Shown here: positions 1-11,805 of the stretch, piece by piece
How positions within the stretch are numbered: position 1 is the stretch's first letter
Layout of the letters: each line of letters starts with the position of its first letter
Assembly (NCBI GenBank): GCA_949825045.1
Contig: OX463810.1
Location: 39,938,201-40,002,200 of the forward strand
Length of the DNA stretch: 64,000 nucleotides
Direction of reading: 5' to 3'
Origin: Argyresthia goedartella
Lineage: Eukaryota > Arthropoda > Insecta > Lepidoptera > Argyresthiidae
Notes under the pieces: generated by a model
Told to the model about the DNA's origin: nothing
Databases searched by the model: none
The model's input: the letters and a program-made list of their open reading frames with translations, nothing else
Position numbers and translations under genes: made by a program

Positions 1-4
1 AGCC

Positions 5-712
5 ATGATTATGGGTACACGGCACTCAATTAACACAATACAAAATATGCCCGTCGATACTGTGATGTATGAGGGTACGATAATCACCTACAGCGAGAAA
101 GCTAAGAATCTTGGGGTTATATTTGATAACTTGCTGTCCTGGTCGCCCCATGTTTGTGAGGTCAGCAGACGAGTCTTTGCGTCATTTTACTCCCTACGGA
201 GATTGCAGTACTTCCTGCCGCGGCAGACTAAAATCACCCTTGTTCAGTCCCTTCTACTACCTTTAATAGACTACGCGGATGCTTGTTGGGTCAGCGCGAA
301 CGAAGAACAACTGAATAAACTCGAGCGACTCCAAAACCTTGGGATTCGGTTTGTCTACGGGCTGCGCAAGTACGACCATGTCTCCCAGTATCGCAAGGAG
401 CTGGGATGGCTTCCGATCCGTCTTCGCCGTGATATGCACATTCTCTCTTATCTATTCAATATTTTGCGAAATCCCCGCTACCCCACATATCTTCGAGAAC
501 GTTTTGAGTTTCTTTTCCCCAGGGATAGTAATCGGAGATCCCACACGGTGTCTCTCCTGTCAACTCCTCGGCATAAAACTGCCGCCTACAAACACTCTTT
601 TAGGTTAAGGGCAATCCGACTGTGGAACGCACTTCCCTGCACTATTAGGGATAGTCCCTCAATTTTCACTTTTAAGAAAAGATTGAAAGCGTATTTCCTT
701 TCTCTTTCGTAA
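5..712 (+). pseudogene. C-terminal part of a LINE reverse transcriptase ORF (CR1/L2-like)
   Basis: An open frame of 235 residues begins inside the gene; the window edge cuts the 5' part. It matches the region after the polymerase core of non-LTR retrotransposon ORF2 proteins: a block 'LGVIFDNLLSWSPHV', then 'LERLQNLGIRFVYGL' and 'LGWLPIRLRRDMHIL', ending with 'RLWNALPCTIRDSPS' and a basic tail. These blocks are usual in CR1/L2-type elements. No polymerase motif (FADD) is inside the window, so activity cannot be judged. The first Met is not the true start. The 3' UTR follows to about 1030. Confidence 0.8.
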
Positions 713-1030
713 TTAGTATCATATTTATGTAAGTATTTGTATGATATTTTGTAGTTTATATATGTGCATGCTATCTAGTGTATTATATAGTTGAGATATA
801 TATATTTTTTATTAGGTATATTTTATTTATATTTTAAAAGTAATTTTCGTTCGTATGTATACTGTTTTATTGCGCACTAGGACTGTCCTTTTTCATAAAC
901 ACTCCTGTCTTGCCTTGGAAGAAATCTCTTTTTAGAGATAAGCTCGCCTTTGCCTATAAAATTTATTGTAACTGTCTGTTTATCTATGTTTTCTGTGCAA
1001 TAAAGAATATGAATAAAGAATATGAATTAA
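713..1030 (+). mobile_element. 3' UTR and tail of the LINE at the window start
   Basis: An AT-rich 3' UTR follows the ORF and ends in a short tandem tail, with the unit AATAAAGAATATG repeated about twice (1001-1028). A short tandem repeat instead of poly(A) is typical of CR1/L2-type 3' ends. Confidence 0.6.
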
Positions 1031-2756
1031 GTATTAGTCAAATGAGATTTTTTTTCGTCCCCAGCGTCAATATATAACATGGTTTTCAGTTTTAGCTTTT
1101 GCATGTTTTGCATGAAGTATTTACGTTTCACATAGCAATAAAATACATACTCGATAGCGTAACCCTGTCCTATTCATAGACTTAGTTATTTTTGACCCGA
1201 ACAGTTTTATTATTTAACGTGTGGTCCTTTTCATGGTAACATGCTGGCGCCTTCGAACTGAACATATGAGTAGGTATGCCTATATTGACATATTCACACA
1301 ATTGCCGTGCCTGTGTTGGTGAGATGACGTCATCAGCAATTGTCACCGCTGCCACGGTTAACGAGACGGCCGGTCAACGGCTCTGTTAACCTAACTCATG
1401 TTTGGTGATTGTCTAAACTTTGTTTTGTTTTGTTCACTTTCGCTGACGTAATTCTCACTCACTTCGAGTCCAAGGACGCTGGGCGCTTTTTTATGAGGAA
1501 GTGAAGTACAAAGTAGTTACAAAGTGATTCCCAGCAGACCTTACCCCCGCCCCTCCCCTCCTCAGTCCTCCCCCACGTGACTATGTGGTGGTGTGTGACT
1601 GCCATCTTGCGGCGGTATTGCGTTGCTAGGAAACCGAGGATTTAATACTAATCGATATTATGTCAGTAAACCTCATTAAGGGATTAAATATGGCCAGAAA
1701 TGCATCTTTAGCTTCAATTCTAGGCTAAACTAGACAACATAAGAATGTAGGATAAATATATGTTATAAATGTCTATTAGAGATAAGAATGGACTTTTATA
1801 ATTACCGGATATCTGTTATATTTAATACTTAAAAATATTTTTCGCAACGCATTATTATTCAACTAAATGAACAAGCTCTCGGAGACGAAATCAGTTTCCT
1901 ATATGAAACTTACACGCAAAAATATGTAAAAAAAAGGGAAAATTTTTGGTTGTTTTATTTTATTTTTAATTTTATTATTACAGGAGTTTAGTAATATTTT
2001 CTATAATTTTCTTGGTCTCGGAGCGCGGGCTGCCCCGCGGGGTTCTGCGCGGGAGCATGCGTCAGTCTGCTTCGACGCGATGCGACGGGTATTTGTTTTC
2101 TTTGTCTAATTCTCAATGCCATTGGCCTATGTTCAGCCCTTAAGGGGATACCTCGTTCGTGCAAAGGTCCCCGTTACTCCAGGCAGAAAGTACCTCAGTG
2201 TGATAGAGACGGAATCGGAGAAAAACGACATACGTTATGTCGTTTTTCTCCGATTCCGCCAAACCACATAAAAATTGTTTATAAATAAACCACGCTATTT
2301 TGTCTAAAATATTTTCAAGGAGAGTTAATACATAATATCCATATTTTGAATTCAATTCCGCAATGAAATAAGTTGGGATTTCAGAATTAAAGGAAAAAAT
2401 TAACCATTTAGAGGTCTTCTCGCAATGAAATTCTATCGAGAAAATTTCATCCAACCGCGATTTCCTTCTGTGAGAATCTTAATAAAATACTCAATAAACG
2501 TTAACCCAAAAATCAGAAACCATATTTTTTTCGTATCACCTTAAGTTATCATATTATCAACACCTTCAATGCCATATAGGTCACCGGTGACCGATATCCC
2601 TTAACTATAAACTGAATTAAAATTATAAAAAATAAAAAAGTATAAATTATAATAGCCATCTCAATAAAGGTTTGAAGAACTATAATGGTTTCTCCATTAT
2701 TGGAGTCCTTTGAAGCAATAACTAAATGGCCTTAAAAATATATGGCCTAAAATATT
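1031..2756. other. Intergenic stretch with no gene seen
   Basis: No ORF with recognisable content. Two GC-richer blocks stand out from the AT-rich background (about 1230-1640 and 2016-2095). The first includes a CCACGTGAC E-box and a GCCATCTTG (YY1-like) word, which could belong to a promoter or untranslated first exon, but nothing proves it. A perfect hairpin lies at 2210-2258. Confidence 0.4.
2210..2258. repeat. Perfect 23-bp inverted repeat with 3-nt loop
   Basis: The arms 2210-2232 and 2236-2258 are exact reverse complements around the loop CGT. The left arm begins CGGAATCGGAG and ends CGACATA. Nothing nearby codes for protein. It would form a tight hairpin in RNA or a cruciform in DNA. 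Confidence 0.85.
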
Positions 2757-3218
2757 TTATCTACACACGTATCATAAACCCTCTTTACTGCGTCCAAAAA
2801 CCGCACGTTACGATCAGCATAATGTTAAACTACTTTGTAAAAACATTTCTTATCTGAATATTGAACATTATGACCATAATGTGTAAATTTTCTACATAAT
2901 ATTATGACATTCAAATTTCGAATGCCGACGCCCGACTGCGTGCCGCCCCTACTTTGTCTGTGAAGTTGCTACTACAGAACAAGCTAAACAACTCAATGCC
3001 ACAATGCCGGTCAAACATGCGGTTCCTGAACACATCATAGAGAGCTTATGATATGTGGGTAGATAAACTAGTATATGTAACTGTACATAATTAGGCATTA
3101 AAACTCGGGAGTGGGTTTTTGAAACTTATGAAACGAGCCGAAGGCGAGTTTCATAATAAACCCACTCTCGAGTTTTAATGCCCTCCATTATGTATCAGTG
3201 ACATAAACTACTATTTTA
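2757..3218 (-). mobile_element. Palindrome-rich nonautonomous element, copy 1
   Basis: About 460 bp that recur in opposite orientation at about 15418-15931 and 17912-18362, and in part at 63001-63255. Shared marks are the end block CTCTTTACTGCGTCC, the block CGAATGCCGACGCCCG, the block AGAACAAGCTAAACAAC, and a hairpin with arms near GGCATTAAAACTCG and CGAGTTTTAATGCC around a GAGTTTCATAAT centre. There is no ORF. This is probably a MITE-type DNA element; the superfamily is unknown. Confidence 0.7.
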
Positions 3219-4808
3219 ACTTATTCAAAAAATTCACTTCTAATACGTGACCCACCAGTGAATAATCTCACGATGTCGTACGCCCACTTCGACGTACGCA
3301 GTAAAATATTCATCGCGGACTACCCCCTTTGTACTCTGTAATCGGAGTAAATGTGTCTTTACTTCCGTCCCATCGTTAATAGTAGCTTGGATATTTAACT
3401 GTATAAAATTAACGGCGAAAAAAATTACCCCTAGACAAATTAAGTTCGGATTACCAAAGTAATTAGTAATTACAGGTTCTTCAGTACACAGTATAACACA
3501 AAACAATAGATTACAGTCAGGGAAATGAAAAATACGTGCACAAATGTATCAGTATACTTTATTTGGGGAAACAATGCCATATTAGGAAATTAATACCATA
3601 AAACAAGACATAATAACATAGGTATAATAACTTTTCATCTTCGTCTCGCTTACAAAGGCGAGCTTATCTCCAACTAGGGATTTCTTCTACCATTTTTATG
3701 TGTAGGTAAACATTTTAAATTGTAAGCAAAACTTGATACTATGTAATTTTACATGAAAGTTTTTGACCCGACTGAAAAACACATAAGTATCCGTACGGTA
3801 TGGTGGTTCGCAGGTTTGAGTCACTGATACATATTACCATCACAAGTAAGTACGGTAGAAGTACAAGAGTACATAATTCATACTGTAGAACAAGTAAATT
3901 ATAGGTTTGCAGGCGAACTGGTGCAAAACAGTCCTTTGAATTATCTGACTTTGACTTCACTATTGGCTACCTGTGTCGATTCTGTCCTGTAATTCCGAAT
4001 GCAGTGAAGAAAAAAATACAGGTGTTTTTGTGTGAACTGCAGATTTCTTTGATAGACTACCCATTGATCGTGACAAGATCGGCTTGAAAATTGTTCGGTA
4101 GACTGTCACCGTTAATTATGATCGGTACTTAACTCATGCATAGGGAAAGAAAATCTTTTACCATACATAGATTGTTGAAGCACAAAGAGAGAGCACATAA
4201 ATAGTTATTTGTATTTGAGTTTGTATTGTAACTTAAGCAGATAATGTTAATATTTTATACAGTAATCAATTGTAGAATTGGGCGAAATATGCCATCTACG
4301 TGTAGAAACCACAAACAACTTGAAAACCAAAAACGCGCTTAAATTTAATGTCACGGTTTAAGCAATTAGCCATTAAAATTTCAAACGGCCTACTTTTTAT
4401 TTTATTGTTTGGAATGTAAGCTTAAAAAAAACAAATTCGAATATTTCGAGTAGTTCTGATTATTTTTTAAATAAGTTTTAAAATAACACCCCTCATGACG
4501 TAACAAGATTAAATTTTTTGAACGGTTACTTTTGAGGCTGGATGTATCCAAATAAAAAAAATGTCACTACTGATCATAACAACAAATTTAGCAAAATAAT
4601 TACATAAAAATTCCAGTAAATTTAACAAAAGACTGTCAAAAATTACTCTCTTTAAAATGATGGACAAATTACGTTGGTTTACAGTTTTTACGCATATTTA
4701 GCAGATGTCCTAAATAGTATCATTAGTCAAACTGTACTCACGATGATTGCTGACGAAATGCTATAGATTTGCTTAAAGTCCCCAATTGATAATATTACGC
4801 TGTATTTG
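3219..4808. other. Intergenic AT-rich DNA, no gene seen
   Basis: Only short ORFs without domain content. No repeat or RNA gene was recognised. Confidence 0.4.
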
Positions 4809-4820
4809 CGCCCGATAGCC

Positions 4821-5022
4821 CTTCGTTTTTTTTTGTTGGAGGGTAAAAAAATGGAATTACCCATGCCCAGGAGTCAGACCTCCCTGCTATGTCCGGGTCC
4901 CCACATATTGAGCGGGCATCAGCTCGTGTGGTATACGGACTAAAAACAAGCCCTTTGTGTTTGCAGTTATCTGTCTAAGACTTTACTGTGAGCCATGGAG
5001 TCTGTGAGCCATGGTGGCCCGA
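4821..5022 (-). mobile_element. SINE-like retroinsertion with A-rich tail and target duplication
   Basis: CCCGATAGCCC occurs at both ends of a roughly 200-bp segment (near 4811 and 5023), as expected of a target site duplication. Read on the - strand, the insert ends in a run CAAAAAAAAAC next to one duplication. The 5' part holds CCATGGCTCACAG twice. It has no ORF; the source family is unknown. Confidence 0.5.
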
Positions 5023-5034
5023 TAGCCCGTCAGC

Positions 5035-6295
5035 TCGGCCCCTGACTAAACATTATTTATAAAGGCACACCAAATATTTACTGTTACTTGTTTGATCCAG
5101 TAAAAGTTTCCGGAATATAGTCTACTAAGCTTTCAACAGCGGGAGCTACAAACTCTCATTTTCCTGAAAATCCCGCTCTGCACTCACTTTCACCCAGAGG
5201 CTCTAGTGTTTCAGCAATGTATGTATGTGTGTGTGTGTGGGGTGCTACTCTCTTGCCTGTGTGGGTGGGACACCCTGCCCCATCCCACGAATGGTGTTTT
5301 CGCCTCGCAGGCAACTAGTTGCGCGGGAGGTAAACAGTCGTTGGTTTCGAACAATAATCGGATGAAATAATACGTCCCGGGAATTTGCTTCTTCACGGAC
5401 TACTACATCCCAGTTAGTTACAAAGTTGAGAAAAAACATCAATGTTTGATCATGGCTTTCTAGTAAGGCTTGACCAAATTATTGGGTGCTGGTACCCATA
5501 GACGCAAAATTCCTTAAATAGGTTAGCTAGGATGCATCGTAATAGTACATTACGCTACAAGGGAAGTAAGTGAGCTATTACGGAACGAGATGCAATTTGG
5601 TGCCCGTGCGAGCTTCGCTCGATTTTTTGATTTTTTTTTTTGACAACAAATAAAATAAAACACTTTATCAAACTTTAAATAATATCGATTGAATTACCGC
5701 CAATTTTTTTTTTTTTGTGTTGGTTGAGTTTTTGACCAAGGAGGTTTGCATAGCTTGAACTGTAAAGTTGTATGAAAATCCATTACATATCAAGCATTGC
5801 TTGTTTTGCAAAGTAATTTGAAAATGGAACGTAGTTTTCAATGCAGACAATGAATGAATGACGTAAAGACTATCTTACATTCACTCTTTGAACGTAAGTA
5901 AGTAGGTCTTTACGAGCAAGGCAGGTGTAAAGATAGTACTCAATAGACGAAAAGTTCTTTAATTTGTTACAAAGTAACTTTTCACTAGGATGATCCGTAA
6001 AGAATTTATGAGCGAGACTCAAACAAAAGTCCCAACAATTTGAGGGCTTTGATGCTGCCAAAAGTTTTCCCGAGATATCTCGTGTTACCATTTTTAATGT
6101 TTACTCAGTTAGACAAGATGATAAAAAAATAAAATGCACCAACTTTTGTAACAAACCTTCAGCCTCCAATCTCTACTGACTGGCGCAAATAATTATTAAT
6201 AATTTTTCCTTCGACCTTTGAATTTTCTCTTGTGATTTAAATTAAATATTACTTAACACGCTAACTGCGAAGCATGAATTGTGAAGCGTGTTAAA
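5035..6295. other. Intergenic DNA, no gene seen
   Basis: Includes a short (GT)n run near 5222-5240 and T-rich runs near 5630 and 5705. ORFs here are short and lack domain content. Confidence 0.4.
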
Positions 6296-6299
6296 CATA

Positions 6300-6590
6300 T
6301 ATATGTCACCGGAAGATAGTCAAAACCGTTAGTTGATACACTAACGCGGTAGTTGATAAACTATCGACAGATAGTAAACCAGACCGACAGGGTTTAGAAT
6401 TTACGTTTCTTTTGTTCTTACATGTCAACCTAATACCCCGAAGACTATTCGGGGGCTTCGCTGTGCTCGTCCCTCTAGTCTTCACCTAAGCTGCCGCAGT
6501 GTTTGCCCTGGTATTTCGTTTGCAATTCAAGTTTAAACCAGTTTACTATTTAACCGTTAGTTGATCAACTAACGCGTATTATAACATCTA
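6300..6590. repeat. Element built from nested palindromes
   Basis: Both ends hold variants of CCGTTAGTTGAT...ACTAACGCG; the right one contains the perfect palindrome GTTAGTTGATCAACTAAC. Inside these are inverted copies of AGTAAACCAG / GTTTACT. The centre contains TTCACCTAAGCTGCCGCAGT, found again almost unchanged at about 53929-53950. This is probably a nonautonomous foldback element. Confidence 0.5.
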
Positions 6591-7382
6591 TTACATTAGA
6601 AAATGTCACTAACTTCTTACTTTCGGATTCGAAAATATTTTATGAAACAAGTTAAGGCCCAGTTCTAGCTGTTGAGGTGAGGGGCGCCGCATTCGCCCAT
6701 GGTCTTCTGGCGGGGTAGCGGAAGTGGCGGGGTAGCGGGCGCCGCAGAATAGCATCGGGCCACCCGGAGAGGTTAGAAATTAGGTGTTTTTTCGAATTTA
6801 CTGAAAAACGGAAATAAGCTACTTGATATAATTTAAGGATTAATACGGAGCTCTAAAAGAGGAAAATTTAAGTATAAAAATTTTGAGAAAAATCTGTTAT
6901 TTTATATTAAAATATTGTTTCTCCTTTTTAATATAGACTATGTTCAGGATTTTTTACGATCGAGGCAAATTAATCCAATAGCGTAGCGATATAGTATTTA
7001 AACTAGATTATCTCTTTGTGAATAACATATATTTTTTTGAGACCTATGAATGTAGTGGAATCAATTTTATATTTTTTTTTGCCAAATCGCTTTTCAGTGG
7101 TTTTGTGTGATCTTGGGGTATGGCGCATCTAGAGTAATTAGATTTCATTGCTCGGTGATATCGCGATACACGTGTCGACGGGGCGGAGGGAGGGAGTTGG
7201 GTGGATTCTGAAGTTCACCATAGCATCCGATCCTTTGCTGATGCTGAAGCTGCGAGATATTTCATTTGTACGCAACTTTAGTGCTTTTAGTTTGATTTCA
7301 AAAGGGTTAATATTATTTAAGTAAATTCATATTTTTCACATATCACTAATTCGAAGATTCCTTGCATACAAAGTAACCTAAA

Positions 7383-7435
7383 TTGTATGTAATTGTCATG
7401 TATGAGTATTTTACATGACAATTGCTTACATACAA
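7383..7435. repeat. Hairpin with near-perfect 20-24 bp arms
   Basis: The left arm 7383-7402 and right arm 7412-7435 pair almost fully, both reading TTGTATGTA then ATTGTCATGTA, with a small bulge and a loop of about 9 nt. No gene overlaps it. Confidence 0.7.
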
Positions 7436-8555
7436 TCTGCTAATACGTATACTACGAAAAAGGCAAATTTACATATATATTTATTTACAGAAATTAGAGA
7501 TAGCTAGAAGTTAGTTGCGTAGTCCTTAAGATTGTTGCTAACAGCATCCTCTTTCTGTTATATCTTTACCCAATTCCGAAGTCATATTCTCTCCTCTTTT
7601 CTGTTCCATTACCTAGTTATGAAACACAAGCTCTTTTATGAATGGGCATAAGTATAACGTTTCCGACATCTGATTTCCCTGTTCCATATCAAACAACTTC
7701 CAATTTCGATCAGAAAAATGTCTGCTACAGGAACAAACATTCGACTAAAGCCTCCTTGAACAGCCAGCCGTTTTATTTTGGCCTCTGACCCCCCTCCCGG
7801 CGTGGTCCTGTTTTATGAGACGCGATGAAAACGCTTACAACATCACAGGTCAATGGAAATTGCGTCATATGAAAATCGCCCACGCGTTGGTACCACCATC
7901 GGGACTGCGAGGGCTAAGCGTATACGGAACTTCTTATGGATTATTATAGACAGTTTTGTCCATCGCAGGAGCTATGAAATAATGTGTTATCTTTTGTATT
8001 TTCACCTCAGTTCTTCATACCTTCTGATGAATGCAGGAAATGTACAAAGCTTATTTAAAAAATCGTCGATAATTTCAATGCTGCATATCAAAATAGGTAG
8101 TAATCTCACTGTAATTAAAAGTTTCGTAATTATAGAGCGCTGGAAATAGATTATTTGTACCTCCAACTGTTTTACTTGAAATAGTAAAATGTGTACATTG
8201 AAATTAGAGTCAAGACCTACTTGAGATATTGTGATTGATTTGCTTTCCGCCAAGTGATTCAAGTTTTCATGTTTTTATTTAAATTTATTGTTTTTATCGG
8301 TTTTTAGTACGAATAAAAGCACAAAGAAAATAAAGGAGAAGCTGTTTATTAGGAGTTGGTTACAAAATTACGTTCTAACACTTGAATCTACAGTTGGCTA
8401 CAAAATTTTCAAGTTTCAAGATAGAAAATGAATTAACGCGTGTAACGGTATTAGAATTGACATTTCTAACAGATTTTGATTTTCTATACAATCTCAAAGT
8501 TGACTCGCGATCTATCTAACGGCCATTAATAGGTATTATAAAATGCCCATCTTTA

Positions 8556-8595
8556 AAGTGTTTCTGAAGAGGTATAACCTCTTCAGGAAACACTT
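8556..8595. repeat. Hairpin with 18-19 bp arms and 3-nt loop
   Basis: The left arm AAGTGTTTCTGAAGAGGT (8556-8573) pairs with 8577-8595 with a single bulged base. The loop is ATA. The sequence is unrelated to the 2210 hairpin. Confidence 0.75.
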
Positions 8596-9116
8596 CCCAA
8601 ATCCTGAAAAAATCTTTTTTATAAAGACATCCTTTTCCTTAAATATTGTAGATATGATGTCATAGGAACTATTCGAAAAAATAAAAAAATATGTTTTTCA
8701 CCTAAAACTCGCAATTTCTTAGGACCAATAAATAATAATGATGTGTAAGTGCGTCAAAAAGTAGGTACTCGATATAACTTATGAATTGTAGTTTGAAATT
8801 AAGAAATAATCAGTGGTTTATGAAAAATATGTAAATAACACATAATTTCACAGCGACTGACGTACCGGCCATGTTGCAGGTGAGCCGTTATGAACTTCAT
8901 TTAAAAAAAAAACACCATGAATCGAGATACTAATTTGACCGATACAAGAGACTGAAGGGTGTCAAGCCACAAGATGCCGTAGCCCTGGCAAGCATGACTC
9001 TGTAGACACGTGCCCTTCAAGGCTCCACCACGTGAACAAGTTATGTAAGACCTACCTCATCCCAACACCAGTATGCTCCTTAAATACTGTCTGTCCCTGA
9101 TCTGAGAACATAAATA

Positions 9117-10357
9117 CACAGTCAGGTCATAAGTTCTGTCACACAATAAAAACTTTTGAATTTAGAACGCTGGCCACAAAAAAGTTTATTGAATTCGAAT
9201 TTCGAATTTTTCATGAAAATAAAAATGTGAACTTTTTAGAATTTTCCTCATTTTTAAATATGGAGTGGACACTTAAAGAAGACCGTGTCGCAGTTATTGC
9301 GTTGCATCGTTGCGGTTACGCGCCAATTCAGATTTTCGACTTAGTGAAAAGACAGGTCAAGAAGTGGTCGCCCTCGCTCTGTTAGGACTCCAGCAGTGAT
9401 AAAAGCTGTGAAGGCGCGAATTCAAAGAAATCCCATACGTAAGCAGAAACTGTTGGCCCCTCAGATGGGGTTAAGCAGGACCACGGTGAAAAGGGTGTTA
9501 AATGAAGACTTAGGGCTTAGGGCATATCGAAGAAAAACAGGACATCGTTTGGACGCTCGTTTAATGGACCTGAGACTGAAGAGATGCCGAGCTTTGTTGA
9601 AGCGGTACGCGGGAAAAAAGCATCGGGAAATTCTTTTTTCGTATGAAAAAATTTTCACCGTGGAAGAGAGCTACAACAAACAAAATGATAAGGTGTACGC
9701 ACACAGCAGTGAAGAAGCGAGCAACCGTATTCCGCGTGTCCAACGAGGTCATTTTCCATCCTCGCTCATGGTTTGGTTGGGAGTCTCTTGTTGGGGCTTA
9801 ACTGAGGTACATTTTTGTGAGAAAGGCGTAAAAACGAATGCAGTTGTGTATCAAAATACAGTCCTCAAGAACCTTGTGGAACCTGTTTCTCATACCATGT
9901 TTAATAACAGGCACTGGGTATTCCAACAAGATTCTGCGCCAGCTCATAGAGCGAAAAGCACACAAGACTGGCTGGCGGCGCGTGAAATCGACTTCATCCG
10001 GCACGAAGACTGGCCCACCTCCAGTCCAGATTTGAGTCCGTTAGATTACAAGATATGGCAACACTTGGAGGAAAAGGCCTGCTCAAAGCCTCATCCTGAT
10101 TTGGATTCACTCAAGGCATCCATGATTAAGGCAGCCGCCGATATTGACATGGACTTCGTTCGTGCTGCGATAGACGACTGGCCGCGCAGAATAAAGGCCT
10201 GTATTCAAAATCGCGGGGGTCATTTTGAATAAACTTTATTACCATAAGAATCTATGTTTTATTAAGTTCATTTTGCTATATAAATGTTTACATAAATAAT
10301 AAACATGTCTAAATTATTTCATATTGCACATGTGACAGAACTTATGACCTGACTATG
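9117..10357 (+). mobile_element. mariner-type (DD37D, maT-like) transposon, copy 1
   Basis: A 1241-bp element with 27-bp terminal inverted repeats that differ at one position; the shared core is AGTCAGGTCATAAGTTCTG. It is flanked by TA on both sides (9115-9116 and 10358-10359), the duplication made by Tc1/mariner elements. It is colinear with the copy at 56382-57690 except for one 68-bp deletion, which exactly accounts for the length difference. The transposase is broken, so the copy can only move in trans. Confidence 0.93.
9260..10232 (+). pseudogene. mariner transposase, frameshifted copy
   Basis: The original start codon is at 9260 (MEWTLKED). A 68-bp deletion near 9350 removes part of the DNA-binding helix-turn-helix region and shifts the frame; a downstream frame stays open from 9396 to the stop at 10232. 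The catalytic core is recognisable: 'QQDSAPAH' holds the second Asp and 'SPDLSPLDYK' the third, with 37 residues between them, so the class is DD37D. The first catalytic Asp, expected in 'FSDEKIF', reads Tyr (FSYEKIF, codon TAT). The copy is therefore doubly disabled: truncated DNA binding and a lost metal ligand. Confidence 0.92.
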
Positions 10358-10510
10358 TATAATAGATGCATTTCGTACCACCCTACCAAAGAAACAGAGG
10401 CTAATATTTGGTCTCAGAGATGATCTATGTACTAATTTAGGTAAAATGGCTTGCTGTTCCTACTAGATGAAGGGTTGGTTGTTTGTCATCATCTAGCTAA
10501 ACTACGAATA

Positions 10511-10823
10511 TATAATAATATAATAATAAATGTAGCCCATTAATGTCCCCACCGAGGGGCACACGCCTTAACCCGGATACGAGTACGATTAAGCCATACT
10601 CCACCACGCTGGCTCAGTGCGGGTTGATGGAGGGGTTTTACGACCACTATCACGTAGCGATAGTAGCCGGGACCTGCAACTTAACGTGTCATCCGAAACA
10701 CTGTACGTCCGAGACTGTACTTAAGATCAATTAATTATCTCATTGGTACATGGTCAGGAATCGAACCTGCATCTCCTGTGTGAGAAGCAAGCCTGAAACC
10801 CATTAGACCACGGAGCTCTTGGT
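10511..10823 (-). mobile_element. tRNA-derived SINE, copy 1
   Basis: Read on the - strand, the element starts with a tRNA-like head (A box in GTGGTCTAATGGG, B box GGTTCGATTCC), has a unique body with CCCGCACTGAGCCAGCG, and ends in GGGCTACAT plus a TTATTA-type tail. A 13-bp target duplication TAAACTACGAATA flanks it at 10498-10510 and 10824-10836. The same body recurs in opposite orientation at 11501-11805. Confidence 0.9.
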
Positions 10824-10836
10824 TAAACTACGAATA

Positions 10837-11500
10837 CCTACCATATTCTGCCGTAAGTTTTGATAGGTGCGGGAACCACAAACGGGTTTCTTACTACTAG
10901 TAAAATCTGTATTTCTCTATTGTTTACAATTATTTACATCAGACTACAGCCACGGTTACACAATAAATGTACTTGTACAGCTCATACTTCATTCAAGTTG
11001 CAATTGAATAGTACCACTACAAATATAGGTACTACGTACAGTTTGCGGCAAGTTTCTGCTCCGATAGGGTAGGGCTGTGTGAGAGAGCAAGAGGCTACTC
11101 CCTAACCTCGTTTGAAAAATAAACTTGGCTCGGACTATGATATGTTCGTATAGGAAATTAGCAGTTGTCAGCCACTAGGCCAACTACGCACTTCGCGCAC
11201 CTGTAAAACAAAACGTTTGTGACAAGGCGTGTGTGACATGAGACGGAATATGCCTGATGACGGGTGCCTAGTTGGCTTGGTGGTTGATCGACGGGCCTAG
11301 TAACCGCCCGCCGACTGACTAGTAACGGTTTTTCGTGAATTGCTTTAATGTCTCTTATTTTTACTTGATTTATAAAAAAATACCTTGTTACTACAAGAAA
11401 TGTTACACATAGTTTAACCTCTAAACAAACGTCAAATCATATTATACATTTTTATTTTTAAACAAGTGTTCAACAGGAGTTTACTTTTTTGTGGTAAATA
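10837..11500. other. Intergenic DNA between two SINE copies, no gene seen
   Basis: Short ORFs only. A GC-richer block near 11225-11330 has no recognised function. Confidence 0.4.
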
Positions 11501-11805
11501 AGAGCTCTGTGGTCTAGTGGGTTTCAGGCTTGCTTCTTACGCAGAAGATGCAGGTCAGAATCCGGTGCTGATCCTGTACGAATGAGTTAATTAATTTATC
11601 TTAAGTTGTACATTATCGGACGATCCGTTTTTCGGATGACACGTTAAGCTGTAGGTCCCAGCTACTACCGCTACTTATTGGTATGTAGCAGTCTTATCTC
11701 ACACATCAACCCGCACTGAGCCAGCGTGATAGAGTATGGCTCAATCTTACTTGTATCCGTGTAAAGGCCTGCGCCCCTTGTTGGGGACGTTAATAGGCTA
11801 CATAG
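11501..11805 (+). mobile_element. tRNA-derived SINE, copy 2
   Basis: The head GAGCTCTGTGGTCTAGTGGG, the B-box-like GGTCAGAATCC, and the body with CCCGCACTGAGCCAGCG and AGGCTACAT match copy 1 in the inverted orientation. The B box is degenerate and the copy differs at many sites, so it is probably older. No clear target duplication was seen. Confidence 0.85.

Larger units (their letters stand above)
6600..9116. other. Intergenic DNA, no gene seen
   Basis: A GC-rich block (about 6665-6770) contains repeats of GCGGGGTAGCGG. Two hairpins lie at 7383-7435 and 8556-8595. The small ORFs around 7853-8262 overlap on both strands and show no recognisable content. Confidence 0.4.

Noticed and set aside
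7853..8262. Small genes on either strand
   Set aside because: Two overlapping chance frames on opposite strands without motif or splice context.
9396..9658. Working mariner transposase starting at 9396
   Set aside because: The Met is internal; comparison with copy 2 shows a 68-bp deletion and frameshift upstream.
10740..10820. tRNA gene on the - strand
   Set aside because: Has good A and B boxes but is the head of a SINE with tail and target duplication; the arms do not form a clean cloverleaf.
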